Of a stretch of 64,000 bases of DNA, positions 49,501 to 60,192 are shown in pieces; position 1 is the stretch's first letter; every line of letters starts with the position of its first letter. The notes beneath the pieces are model-generated. The model searched no databases and had not been told where the DNA came from. It worked only from the letters and a program-made list of their open reading frames with translations. The position numbers and the translations under genes are program-made. Source of the DNA: Hydractinia symbiolongicarpus (lineage: Eukaryota > Cnidaria > Hydrozoa > Anthoathecata > Hydractiniidae); contig NC_079888.1 in NCBI RefSeq assembly GCF_029227915.1, positions 21,618,001 to 21,682,000 of the forward strand. Direction: 5' to 3'.

Positions 49501-52500
49501 GGCGCTGTGGTAGCGCTTCATTTAAAAATTTAGATAAATAAATCATTATTACTGTGGGACCAATCCTATTTGTTATCGCGCGCTGAAGAAATAGCGACAG
49601 TTTCAAAACCTACAATTCAATGACTTTCTAACGGTGTCAGTCCGTTTGAGTTACAACGGTTGGGTCACATATTCATACCAATATGTATTTAGTGATATTT
49701 TTCTGATATTACTAGGTTGCATCGCTTTTAACAATGAAACGATTGACTGTGGGACTTAATTGAGCTAACTTTGGACTGTGACCTGATAAATGTGATAAAT
49801 GAGACAATTGGACTCCAAGAAATAACATTCTTGTTAATTTAATGTGATTGCCAGAACTCAGCGATTACACTGGGCACTGTGGTAGCGCTTCATTTGAAAA
49901 TTAAGCTAAAAAAAGTCATTTTTTTACTGTGGGAGCTATCCTAGCCGTTAGCGCGCGTTGAAGAAAAAGCGACAGTTTCAAAAAACTACATTTCATTGAC
50001 TTTCTAACAGTGTCAGTCCCTTTGAGTTACAACGGTTGGGTCACATATTCGTACCAACATGTATTTAGCGATATTGTTCTGATATTACTAGGTTGCATCG
50101 CTTTTAAAAATGAAACGATTGACTGTGGGACTTAATTGAGCTAACTTTGGACTGTCACCTGATAAATGTGATAAATCAGACAATTGGACTCCAAGAAATA
50201 ACATTCTTCTAAATTTGACGTGTATGCCGGATCTCAGCGATTACACTGGGCGCTGTGGTAGCGCTTCATTTAAAAATTTAGATAAGTGAATCATTATTAC
50301 TGTGGGACCAATCCTATTTGTTATTGCGCGCTGAAGAAATAGCGACAGTTTCAAAAACTACGATTCATTGACTTTCTAACGGTGTCAGTCCGTTTGAGTT
50401 ACAACGGTTGGGTCACATATTCGTACCAATATGTATTTAGTGATATTTTTCTGATATTACTAGGTTGCATCGCTTTTAACAATGAAACGATTGACTGTGG
50501 GACTTAATTGAGCTAACTTTGGACTGTGACCTGATAAATGTGATAAATGAGACAATTGGACTCCAAGAAATAACATTCTTCTAAATTTGACGTGATTGCC
50601 GGAACTCAGCGATTACACTGGGCACTGTGATAGCGCTTCATTTAAAAATTAAGCTAAAAAAAGTCATTTTTTTACTGTGTGACCTATCCTAGCCGTTAGC
50701 GCGCGTTGAAGAAAAAGCGACAGTTTCAAAAACTACATTTTATTGACTTTCTAACAGTGTCAGTCCCTTTGAGTTACAACGATTGGGTCACATATTCGTA
50801 CCAACATGTATTTAGCGATATTTTTCTGATATTACTAGGTTGCATCGCTTTTAACAATGAAACGATTGACTGTGGGACTTAATTGAGCTAACTTTGGACT
50901 TTCACCTGATAAATGTGATAAATCAGACAATTGGACTCAAAGAAATAACATTCTTCTAAATTTGACGTGATTGCCGGAACTCAGCGATTACACTGGGCAC
51001 TGTGATAGCGCTTCATTTAAAAATTAAGCTAAAAAAAGTCATTTTTTTACTGTGGGACCTATCCTAGCCGTTATCGCGCGCTGAAGAAATAGCGACAGTT
51101 TCAAAAACTACATTTCATTGGCTTTCTAACGGTGTCAGTCCGTTTGAGTTACAACTGTTGGGTCACATATTCGTACCAACATGTATTTAGCGATGTTTTT
51201 TTGATATTACTAGGTTGCATCGCTTTTAACAATGAAACGTTGACTGTGGGACTTAATTGCACTAACTTTGGACTGTGACCTGATAAATGCGATAAAGGAG
51301 ACAATTGGACTCCAAGAAAAAACATTCTTCTTAATTTGACATGATTGCCGAAACTCAGCGATTACACTGGGCTCTGTGGTAGCGCTTCATTTAAGAGTTT
51401 AGATAAATAAGTCATACTTTACTGTGGGACCAATCCTATCCGTTATCGCGCGCTGAAGAAATAGCGAAGTTTTAAAAACTAAATTTCATAGACTTTCTAA
51501 CGGTGTCAGTCCGTTTCAGTTACAACGGTTTGGTCACATATTCGTACCAACATGTTATTAGCGATATTTTTCTGATATTACTAGGTTGCATCGCTTTTAA
51601 CAATGAAACGATTGACTGTGGGACTTAATTGAGCTAACTTTGGACTGTCACCTGATAAATGTGATAAATGAGACAATTGGACTCCAAGAAAAAATTTGAC
51701 GTGATTGCCGGATCTCAGCGATTACACTGGGCGCTGTGGTAGCGCTTCATTTAAAAATTTAGATAAATAAATCATTATTACTGTGGGACCAATCCTATTT
51801 GTTATCGCGCGCTGAAGAAATAGCGACAGTTTCAAAACCTACAATTCATTGACTTTCTAACGGTGTCAGTCCGTTTGAGTTACAACGGTTGGGTCACATA
51901 TTCGTACCAATATGTATTTAGTGATATTTTTCTGATATTACTAGGTTGCATCGCTTTTAACAATGAAACGATTGACTGTGGGACTTAATTGAGCTAACTT
52001 TGGACTGTGACCTGATAAATGTGATAAATGAGACAACTGGACTCCAAGAAATAACATTCTTGTTAATTTGATGTGATTGCCAGAACTCATCGATTACACT
52101 GGGCACTGTGGTAGCGCTTCATTTGAAAATTAAGCTAAAAAAAGTCATTTTTTTACTGTGGGACCTATCCTACCCGTTAGCGCGCGTTGAAGAAAAAGCG
52201 ACAGTTTCAAAAAACTACATTTCATTGACTTTCTAACAGTGTCAGTCCCTTTGAGTTACAACGGTTGGGTCACATATTCGTACCAACATGTATTTAGCGA
52301 CATTGTTCTGATATTACTAGGTTGCATCGCTTTTAACAATGAAACGATTGACTGTGGGACTTAATTGAGCTAACTTTGGACTTTCACCTGATAAATGTGA
52401 TAAATCAGACAATTGGACTCCAAGAAATAACATTCTTGTTAATTTGATGTGATTGCCAGAACTCAGCGATTACACTGGGCACTGTGGTAGCGCTTCATTT

Positions 52501-54140
52501 GAAAATTAAGCTAAAAAAAGTCATTTTTTTACTGTGGGACCTATCCTAGCCGTTAGCGCGCGTTGAAGAAAAAGCGACAGTTTCAAAAACTACATTTCAT
52601 TGACTTTCTAACAGTGTCTGTCCCTTTGAGTTACAACGGTTGGGTCACATATTCGTACCAACATGTATTTAGCGAAATTTTTCTGACATTACTAGGTTGC
52701 ATCGCTTTTAACAATGAAACGATTGACTGTGGGACTTAATTGAGCTAACTTTGGACTGTCACCTGATAAATGTGATAAATCAGACAATTGGACTCCAAGA
52801 AATAACATTCTTCTAAATTTGACGTGATTGCCGGATCTCAGCGATTACACTGGGCGCTGTGGTAGCGCTTCATTTAAAAATTTAGATAAGTGAATCATTA
52901 TTACTGTGGGACCAATCCTATTTGTTATCGCGCGCTGAAGAAATAGCGACAGTTTCAAAAACTACAATTCATTGACTTTCTAACGGTGTCAGTCCGTTTG
53001 AGTTACAACGGTTGGGTCACATATTCGTACCAATATGTATTTAGTGATATTTTTCTGATATTACTAGGTTGCATCGCTTTTAACAATGAAACGATTGACT
53101 GTGGGACTTAATTGAGCTAACTTTGGACTGTGACCTGATAAATGTGATAAATGAGACAATTGGACTCCAAGAAATAACATTCTTCTAAATTTGACGTGAT
53201 TGCCGGAACTCAGCGATTACACTGGGCACTGTGATAGCGCTTCATTTAAAAATTAAGCTAAAAAAAGTCATTTTTTTACTGTGTGACCTATCCTAGCCGT
53301 TAGCGCGCGTTGAAGAAAAAGCGACAGTTTCAAAAACTACATTTCATTGACTTTCTAACAGTGTCAGTCCCTTTGAGTTACAACGGTTGGGTCACATATT
53401 TGTGCCAACATGTATTTAGCGATATTTTTCTGATATTACTAGGTTGCATCGCTTTTAACAATGAAACGATTGACTGTGGGACTTAATTGAGCTAACTTTG
53501 GACTTTCACCTGATAAATGTGATAAATCAGACAATTGGACTCCAAGAAATAACATTCTTCTAAATTTGACGTGATTGCCGGAACTCAGCGATTACACTGG
53601 GCACTGTGATAGCGCTTCATTTAAAAATTAAGCTAAAAAAAGTCATTTTTTTACTGTGGGACCTATCCTAGCCGTTATCGCGCGCTGAAGAAATAGCGAC
53701 AGTTTCAAAAACTACATTTCATTGGCTTTCTAACGGTGTCAGTCCGTTTGAGTTACAACTGTTGGGTCACATATTCGTACCAACATGTATTTAGCGATAT
53801 TTTTTTGATATTACTAGGTTGCATCGCTTTTAACAATGAAACGTTGACTGTGGGACTTAATTGCACTAACTTTGGACTGTGACCTGATAAATGCGATAAA
53901 GGAGACAATTGGACTCCAAGAAAAAACATTCTTCTTAATTTGACATGATTGCCGAAACTCAGCGATTACACTGGGCTCTGTTGTAGCGCTTCATTTAAGA
54001 GTTTAGATAAATAAGTCATACTTTACTGTGGGACCAATCCTATCCGTTATCGCGCGCTGAAGAAATAGCGAAGTTTTAAAAACTAAATTTCATAGACTTT
54101 CTAACGGTGTCAGTCCGTTTCAGTTACAACGGTTTGGTCA
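46541..54140 (+). repeat. Satellite B pentamer and decamer higher-order repeats
   Basis: The rare variant GATAAGTGAATC occurs at 46541, 48410, 50281 and 52885, giving steps of 1869, 1871 and 2604 bases (five, five and seven monomers). A second rare variant, GCGAAGTTTTAAAAACTAAA with CAGTCCGTTTCAG, occurs at 47724, 51464 and 54068, giving steps of 3740 and 2604. The amplified unit is therefore at least a pentamer, partly propagated as a decamer. The shared 2604 step shows that the two markers moved together. Confidence 0.85.
51640..51720 (+). repeat. Shortened satellite B monomer, likely exchange breakpoint
   Basis: CCAAGAAAAAATTTGACGTG lacks the usual ACATTCTTCT between the A run and TTTGACG. 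The subtype also changes here, from a GATAAATAAGTC-type context to a GATAAATAAATC monomer. This fits an unequal recombination joint or a small deletion. Confidence 0.6.
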
Positions 54141-55534
54141 CATATTCGTACCAACATGTATTTAGCGATATTCTTCTGATATTACTAGGTTGCATCGCTT
54201 TTAACAATGAAACGATTGACTGTGGGACTTAATTGAGCTAACTTTGGACTGTGACCTGATAAATGTGATAAATGAGACAATTGGACTCCAAGAAATAACA
54301 TTCTTGTTAATTTGATGTGATTGCCGGAACTCAGCGATTACACTGGGCACTGTGGTAGCGCTTCATTTAAAAATTAAGCTAAAAAAAGTCATTTTTTTTC
54401 TGTGGGACCTATCCTAGCCGTTATCGCGCGCTGAAGAAATAGCGACAGTTTCAAAAACTACATTTCATTGGCTTTCTAACGGTGTCAGTCCGTTTGAGTT
54501 ACGACGGTTGGGTCACATATTCGTACCAACATGTATTTAGCGATATTTTTCTGATATTACTAGGTTGCATCTCTTTTAACTATGAAACGATTGACTGTGG
54601 GACTTAATTAAGCCAACTTTGGACTGTCACCTGAGAAATGCGATAAATGAGACAATTGGACTCCAAGAAAAAACATTCTTCTTAATTTGACATGATTGCC
54701 GAAACTCAGCGATTACACTGGACTCTGTGGCAGCGCTTCATTTTAGAATTATGATAAAAAAGTCATTTTTTTATTGTGGGACCAATCCTAGACATTATCG
54801 CGCGCTGAGGAAATAGCGAAAGTTTCAAAAACTACATTTCATTGACTTTCTAACGGTGTCAGTCCGTTTGAGTTTCAACGGTTGTGTCACATATTCGTAC
54901 CAACATGTATATAGCGATATTTATTTGATATTACTAGGTTGCATCGCTTTTAACAATGAAATGTTTACTGTGGGACTTAATTTAATTAACTTTGGGCTGT
55001 GACCTGATAAATGTGAAAAATCAGACATTTGGACTCCAAGAAATAACATTCTTCTTAATTTGACGTGATTGCCGGATCTCAGCAATTACACTGGCCGCTG
55101 TGGTAGCGTTTCATTTAAGAGTTTAGATAAATAAGTCATTCTTTACTGCGGGACCAATCCTATCCGTTATTCCGCGCTGAAGAAATAGCGACAGTTTCAA
55201 AAACTACATTTCATTGACTTTCTAACAGTGTCAGTCCGTTTCAGTTACAACGGTTTGGTCACATAATCGTACGAACATGTATTTAGCGATATTGTTCTGA
55301 TATTACTAGGTTGCATCGCTTTTAACTATGAAACGATTGACTGTGGGACTTAATTGAGCTAACTTTGGACTGTGACCTGATAAATGTGATAAATCAGACA
55401 ATTGGACTCTAAGAAATAACATTCTTCTAAATTTGACGTGATTGCCGGAACTCAGCGTTTACACTGGGCACTGTGATAGCGCTTCATTTAAAAATTGAGC
55501 TAAAAAAAGTCATTTTTTTACTGTGGGACCTATC

Positions 55535-55702
55535 TTTTCTTTTCTTTTCAATTTATTTAAAGTCGATTATTCACATATTTACAATAGTTTCCAAAAAAAA
55601 AGTAATTAAGAAAACTAATCTAAATCGACTAAATTTTTTTTATGTTTACAATTAAATAAAATCATTTTTTTTATATATATAAACAATAATAACAACAAAG
55701 TT
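55535..55702 (-). other. LINE 3' UTR with GAAAA-repeat tail
   Basis: The minus strand after the ORF2 stop is AT-rich and ends TTGAAAAGAAAAGAAAAG at the satellite B junction. That is three GAAAA units and no poly-A. Such short repeats are used for priming by CR1/L2-like reverse transcriptases. The exact last element base is ambiguous by a few positions. Confidence 0.7.
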
Positions 55703-58700
55703 CTATAAAGGGACCTTACATTCATCACAGTTACATTTAGATCCGTCCCACATTTTAATCATGCTTTTAAAAACTTTAAGATTGTCACATCGTTTCAAAT
55801 GTGATGGTAGGTTATTCCAAATCTTTGGTTCCAGGGCTGATAAGCTATTTGTTCCAAAAGTCGCGGTCCTTTTGCTTGAGACTACCAAATTATTTGTATT
55901 TTGTTCTCTGACTGTCCTACCGTTATCATTTAAACAAAATATATCTTTCATAAAAAGAGGGCTGCTGTTATTTATAGTTTTAGAGATTTCTATACACAAT
56001 GACCGTAAGCGATTTACATTCATGTGACTCTTGCTAGAATTTTTAAGTAAATTTTCGTATGTACTTACCGTATCATTATACAGAAATCTTAATGCTCGTT
56101 TTTGTATCATTTTGACTTTAGATAAAGATTTAGAAGAAGAAAAATGCCATATAAGGGAACAATAATTGAAATTTGCGTAGATAAAACTTTGAACTAAAAT
56201 ATATTTTGCTTGAAAGGATAAGAAACTTCTAAATCGAAATAAGGCATTTAGTTGGGCTGATGCTTTGCGACACAAATCACTAACGTGTCTGTCAAAATTT
56301 AATTTATTGTCTATAGTCACACCTAGTAATTTCACGTTATTTTCACTTTCAATAGTTTTATTTCCTATATTAAATTTTAGACCTAAATTATCTGCCTTAT
56401 TCTTTGTCAGAATAATCGAGTGAAACTTTTCAGGGTTTGCAATCATTTTATTCTCTTTTAACCAGGAGAGGGCAGTTTTAGCTTCGTTTTCTAAAGTATT
56501 TATCAAATTAGGAATAGAATTTGAGAAGTTGGATATTGTGTTATCATCAGCGTAATTATGTAGCTTATATTTTTCTATAAAAAGAAACAAATCATTTATA
56601 AATATATTGAATATGATAGGTCCCAAAATAGAACCTTGTGGTACACCAGATAAGATAATTTGAAATAGACTATAGATCCCATTTATTCGAGTGGCTTGCT
56701 CTCTATCAGTAAGATAAGATAGAATGAATTGAAGAGACTTATTGTCAAATCCATAAGCAGCTATTTTCGCAATTAGTAAGTCATGTGGTACACAGTCAAA
56801 AGCTTTTGAAAGATCCATCAAGATCGCACCCACCACATAATTCTTATCAAGTTTACTCTTCCATTCCTCTATTAAGCGAATTAGTACTTGTTGGGTACTA
56901 TAGCATTTCCTATAGGCGGAGAGAAAGGTCGACAATTTTGATTCCATATAAGCGGTTATTTGTTCTTTCATAACCCTTTCGTAAAATTTAGAAAAAAAAT
57001 TTAAAACACTGACAGGCCTGTAGTTTGATATTTTAGTTTTATCTTTTCCTCCCTTATCCAGTGGCGTTACAGCAGCTCGCTTAGCTTTGCTTGGAAATTT
57101 GTTTAAAACTATGCTACTATTTATAGCATCTGTTAGTGGCGTTACTAGGTGCCTTTTTGCTAATTTTGTCAGCTTTGATAGTATTGTATCTTCACCTGTT
57201 GATACTTTGGTGTTTAAATCATTAAACAGTTTTGAAATTGTATTTTCATCAACTTCTTGGAATGTGAAGTTCTCATTGTTGTTAGAATCATTGATTTCCT
57301 TTATTTTAATAATACTTGGATGATTTTCAAAACTATCAACAATTTCTTCAATCATTTTTGACTTATCATTTACATTCTTATATTTTATAGGATTTGGTTT
57401 CATGCCACAAGAATTTTCTAAAATATTGATGTAGTAGTCGTTGAAAAATTTGGTTAGCTGTTTTTTATCAGTAACTAAACTTTCATTTTGAACGATCGCT
57501 ATATCTTCTTTCCTTATTCCACTTTTATTTGATATCAAGGGTTTAACAGTTTCCCAAAACGTTTTTTTGGAAATAAAACCTGATTCAGTTACCCTTTTGA
57601 AATGGTTTTTGATAGCCTTTTTGCGTAAATTTACACACTTGTTTCTCTGTTTCATGTACGTGATTTTGTTTTCAGAAGTAGGATTTTTATTGTATTTATT
57701 TTTGAACCTAGACCTTGTATATATTGCCTTTTTTAACTCTTTTGTCATAAATAGTGCCTCGTTTCCACGCAGAGTTTTTTGCTTCTGTGGGGCATGCTTT
57801 TCTATGATAGATGTGAAAACATTGATGAGGTTTTCATAATTCAGTTCAGGATCTTTACTATTACAAATAAAATTTGCGTTCTCAACATCACGTAAAAAGT
57901 TGGCTTCATTTAAATTTTTGTAACTTCTGTAAATAATTTTCTTGGATGCTAAGCGTGCTAAATGAGATTTTAAAAATGTTGTTACCATTTGATGATGATC
58001 ACTTAATCCTGTTTCACATGTTAGTGTGTGTTGAAAACATCTGGGTCTATTTGTAAGAATGACATCTATAGCTGTTCCGTTAGGACTAGCAAAACAGGTT
58101 TTGTTTTTGACAAGATTCTCAAGACTAAAAATATCACAGAAGTTATTTAAGGTTTCGAAACCAGAATCGTTCGAGTTATGGCAATCGATATTTATATCAC
58201 CCATAATTATTATGTTTTCGACTTTAGATAGAGCTTTATTTAAAGCTATCTCTAATTCCTCAAAAAAGTTGTTTAGATTTGAATAATGAGGTGGTCTATA
58301 AATACTGATAACTGTCCATTTTTTATTTCTTATCGTTAATTCTGAGCAAATGATTTCATTATTTGTTATACCCAAATCATTAACTTGTCTACAGGCTATT
58401 CCTTTCTTAATATATTCAATTAACCCTCCTCCATTTTTGTTCCTATCTTTTCTAGTTCTAATTTCATAGTTATCAATATAGAATTGTTCGTTTGGAAAAC
58501 TCTCATCTAGTTTGGTTTCAGCAAATACAAAATAATCAGGTGAAAATTTTGTCAGAATTTCTCTTGCATCAATTATTTTGTTTCTGAGACTATTAATGTT
58601 TAAATAGCCTAAAAGAGGATTGGAAGGGTACTTAATTCGTAATTTATGTATTTCATCTAAAGAACTTTGGTGAGAATTATGTGTCGGATTTTGATCATTT

Positions 58701-58789
58701 CTATATTGACTCCCAACACATTCATCAGGAATATCAGATTTATTATCATCGCAAACTAGTCCAAGCCTATTGAATACCCCTGCTAATCT
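55703..58789 (-). CDS. LINE ORF2: AP endonuclease and reverse transcriptase
   Basis: ORF2 makes the enzyme that nicks target DNA and copies element RNA at the nick. The frame is open from within the ORF1 overlap to TAG at 55703. I place the first ORF2-specific codon at 58789 (AGA), the codon reached after -1 slippage, giving 1028 codons. Endonuclease motifs in order are LNINSLRNK (about residue 64), FAETKLDE (about 88), IYRPP, GDINIDC (about 197) and SDHH (about 263). Reverse transcriptase motifs are NYRPVSVLN (about 589), motif A DLSKAFD (about 659), motif B SGVPQGSILGP (about 714) and motif C YADD (about 746). All catalytic acids are present. The C-terminus has a Cys-rich end (CNCDEC). There is no AUG before GDIN, so it cannot be started normally without losing the endonuclease N-terminus. 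Translation as an ORF1 fusion by frameshifting is inferred. Confidence 0.92.
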   Translation of the reverse strand, partial: RLAGVFNRLGLVCDDNKSDIPDECVGSQYRNDQNPTHNSHQSSLDEIHKLRIKYPSNPLLGYLNINSLRNKIIDAREILTKFSPDYFVFAETKLDESFPNEQFYIDNYEIRTRKDRNKNGGGLIEYIKKGIACRQVNDLGITNNEIICSELTIRNKKWTVISIYRPPHYSNLNNFFEELEIALNKALSKVENIIIMGDINIDCHNSNDSGFETLNNFCDIFSLENLVKNKTCFASPNGTAIDVILTNRPRCFQHTLTCETGLSDHHQMVTTFLKSHLARLASKKIIYRSYKNLNEANFLRDVENANFICNSKDPELNYENLINVFTSIIEKHAPQKQKTLRGNEALFMTKELKKAIYTRSRFKNKYNKNPTSENKITYMKQRNKCVNLRKKAIKNHFKRVTESGFISKKTFWETVKPLISNKSGIRKEDIAIVQNESLVTDKKQLTKFFNDYYINILENSCGMKPNPIKYKNVNDKSKMIEEIVDSFENHPSIIKIKEINDSNNNENFTFQEVDENTISKLFNDLNTKVSTGEDTILSKLTKLAKRHLVTPLTDAINSSIVLNKFPSKAKRAAVTPLDKGGKDKTKISNYRPVSVLNFFSKFYERVMKEQITAYMESKLSTFLSAYRKCYSTQQVLIRLIEEWKSKLDKNYVVGAILMDLSKAFDCVPHDLLIAKIAAYGFDNKSLQFILSYLTDREQATRINGIYSLFQIILSGVPQGSILGPIIFNIFINDLFLFIEKYKLHNYADDNTISNFSNSIPNLINTLENEAKTALSWLKENKMIANPEKFHSIILTKNKADNLGLKFNIGNKTIESENNVKLLGVTIDNKLNFDRHVSDLCRKASAQLNALFRFRSFLSFQAKYILVQSFIYANFNYCSLIWHFSSSKSLSKVKMIQKRALRFLYNDTVSTYENLLKNSSKSHMNVNRLRSLCIEISKTINNSSPLFMKDIFCLNDNGRTVREQNTNNLVVSSKRTATFGTNSLSALEPKIWNNLPSHLKRCDNLKVFKSMIKMWDGSKCNCDECKVPL

Positions 58790-58795
58790 AAAAAA
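58726..58795 (-). promoter_or_regulatory. Predicted -1 ribosomal frameshift signal at ORF1/ORF2 overlap
   Basis: On the minus strand the ORF1 codons ATT TTT TTA GAT TAG contain the canonical heptamer T_TTT_TTA (58795-58789). Slipping back one base makes the next codon AGA, which is exactly the ORF2 frame. After a 6-base spacer (GATTAG) lies CAGGGGTAT (58782-58774). It can pair with ATATTCCTG (58734-58726) as 9 base pairs, two of them G-U, with a tenth G-U possible, around a 39-base loop. Heptamer, spacer and downstream stem match the usual -1 frameshift layout. The pairing is found by eye and no folding energy was computed. Confidence 0.65.
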
Positions 58796-60192
58796 ATATT
58801 TATAAAAGCTATAAAATTTCGTGCTAACATTGTCTTACCATTCTCTCGTAAATGTATGCCATCTTTCCATAGCTGTTCTTCTCTGATATTGTTGTGTCTG
58901 ATGTAGCCATAACCGTGTAGATCGGATCCTTCTCTTAATAGTTTGTTAATACTGTTTATTCTATCAGAGTCGACACGTCTGCTCGTAACCAAGGCAGAGA
59001 TAAAAACTTTTTCTACTCCGTTACGCACACATTTTTTTCCGATGTCCAGGATCTGTTCGGCAATTTTGTTATCTGACGCTGCATTTAGATGACTTGATAA
59101 AAGATTGTTGATTCCTACATGGATAACGACAATATCAGGTTTTTCTTGTTCCAGTGTTGGTTGTACGTAATAATTTAAGTTTTCGACACTTGCTCCTGGG
59201 AATATCTTAAATCTCACATTTCCATTTTTTATTTGCTCATTAAATTCTTTCACTCGAATACCTTTTGGTATACTATCGGTCATTATCCGTATCTTCTTAG
59301 AATGGTGGACATTTTGATGCTCAAGATTCGTAGCTAATTGATCTCTTTCGGGAAACGGATTGATAACAGGGTTGGGTCTTCGTCTGTGTGTTACATTATT
59401 TTTAAAGATATTTGACGAACGAATATGGTTGTTAACATCTACGTGGTGCGTATTTTGACTCTCCTTCGTAAAATTACAATCTTGATCACCCCAACTTTGT
59501 TGATTAGAATCGTCATTAACTTCAACTCTTAGGTCGTTAAATCTGTTATGATGTAATTCTTCATTTCTATTAACTTTATTAATAGAAAACCTTGAGGGAC
59601 CTTTGATTACGTTGTTCCATTGATTATGCTGTTTAATTGGTTCCACATGTTTACACGTTTCAACTGAATGATCACGTTGATTACTGTTTAAAATTTCGCT
59701 AACCAATTTTTTGTAATCCTTTATTTCTTCTTTAAGGAAATCCATTTCACTCCTCAGTTGTTTAATTAATATATTTGACGAGTTGTCCCCGATCTTGCTC
59801 AGTTTATACGAAATAAATTCTTTTAAATCGCAAACCTGTGTTGTCAAACTTTTAAATTTAATAAACTGGCAAAATTTTTTAACTTCTACCTCGTACAGAT
59901 ATCCACTTTTATCTTCGATTAAATCGTCAACAACATCTTTCTTTTCCTCTGAAAAAGATTCGTCTGTGCTATTTTCTTTCTCCTCTTCTACTTGTTTCAC
60001 AAATTAATAACTTTCTGTACCATTTCTCTCCGTTTTGTTTAATATATTCTGTTGACATAAATCTTTTAGCGTTTGCTCAATAATTTCAGGACGCAAGTCT
60101 TTTGTGTTAGTTACTATGCTGTCATAGTCAGCTTTCTTTTTCCTTCTATGTATTTCTTTAACAGAATTTAAAACAATATTTTCAAACTCCAT
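58783..60192 (-). CDS. LINE ORF1: coiled coil plus SGNH esterase, with one in-frame stop
   Basis: ATG at 60192 opens 62 codons (MEFENIVLNSVKEIHRRKKK onward) ending in SY, then TAA at 60006-60004. The same frame continues for 406 codons from TTT GTG to TAG at 58783. No ATG follows the stop closely, so the two parts were almost surely one protein of about 468 residues. Numbering from the GTG codon, the parts are an acidic stretch (1-35), a helical coiled-coil-like region (50-105), a polar Asn/His-rich linker (110-230), and an SGNH hydrolase domain (236-398). The hydrolase blocks are TDSIPKG (Ser 243), FPGAS, HVGINN (295-299) and DGIH (Asp 380, His 383). The usual GDS is TDS here. ORF1 proteins of this type bind element RNA and have a lipid-esterase domain of uncertain role. 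The TAA is probably a recent inactivating change, but it could be leaky. Confidence 0.85.

Larger units (their letters stand above)
18534..55534 (+). repeat. Satellite B array (~374-bp monomer, ~99 copies)
   Basis: Head-to-tail array. CATTGACTTTCTAACGGTGT-like starts occur at 18536, 18911, 19284, 19659 and 20034, giving periods of 373-375. The consensus order is CATTGACTTTCTAAC, then TTGAGTTACAACGG, ATTCGTACCAA, TATTACTAGGTTGCATCGC, a TGATAAATG direct repeat, CAGCGATTACACTGGG, and a variable A/T block ending in GCGCGC or GCGCGTTGAAGAAA. Three subtypes differ in the A/T block: GATAAAAAAGTC with CCAATCCTAGCC, GCTAAAAAAAGTC with CCTATCCTAGCC, and GATAAATAAATC with CCAATCCTATTTG. It shares no evident similarity with satellite A. 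Short open frames are not conserved across monomers. It starts at TTCATTGAC and ends at CTGTGGGACCTATC, where the LINE tail begins. Confidence 0.97.

Noticed and set aside
55761-58286. Several plus-strand frames inside the LINE
   Set aside because: Antisense shadows of the endonuclease/reverse-transcriptase frame.
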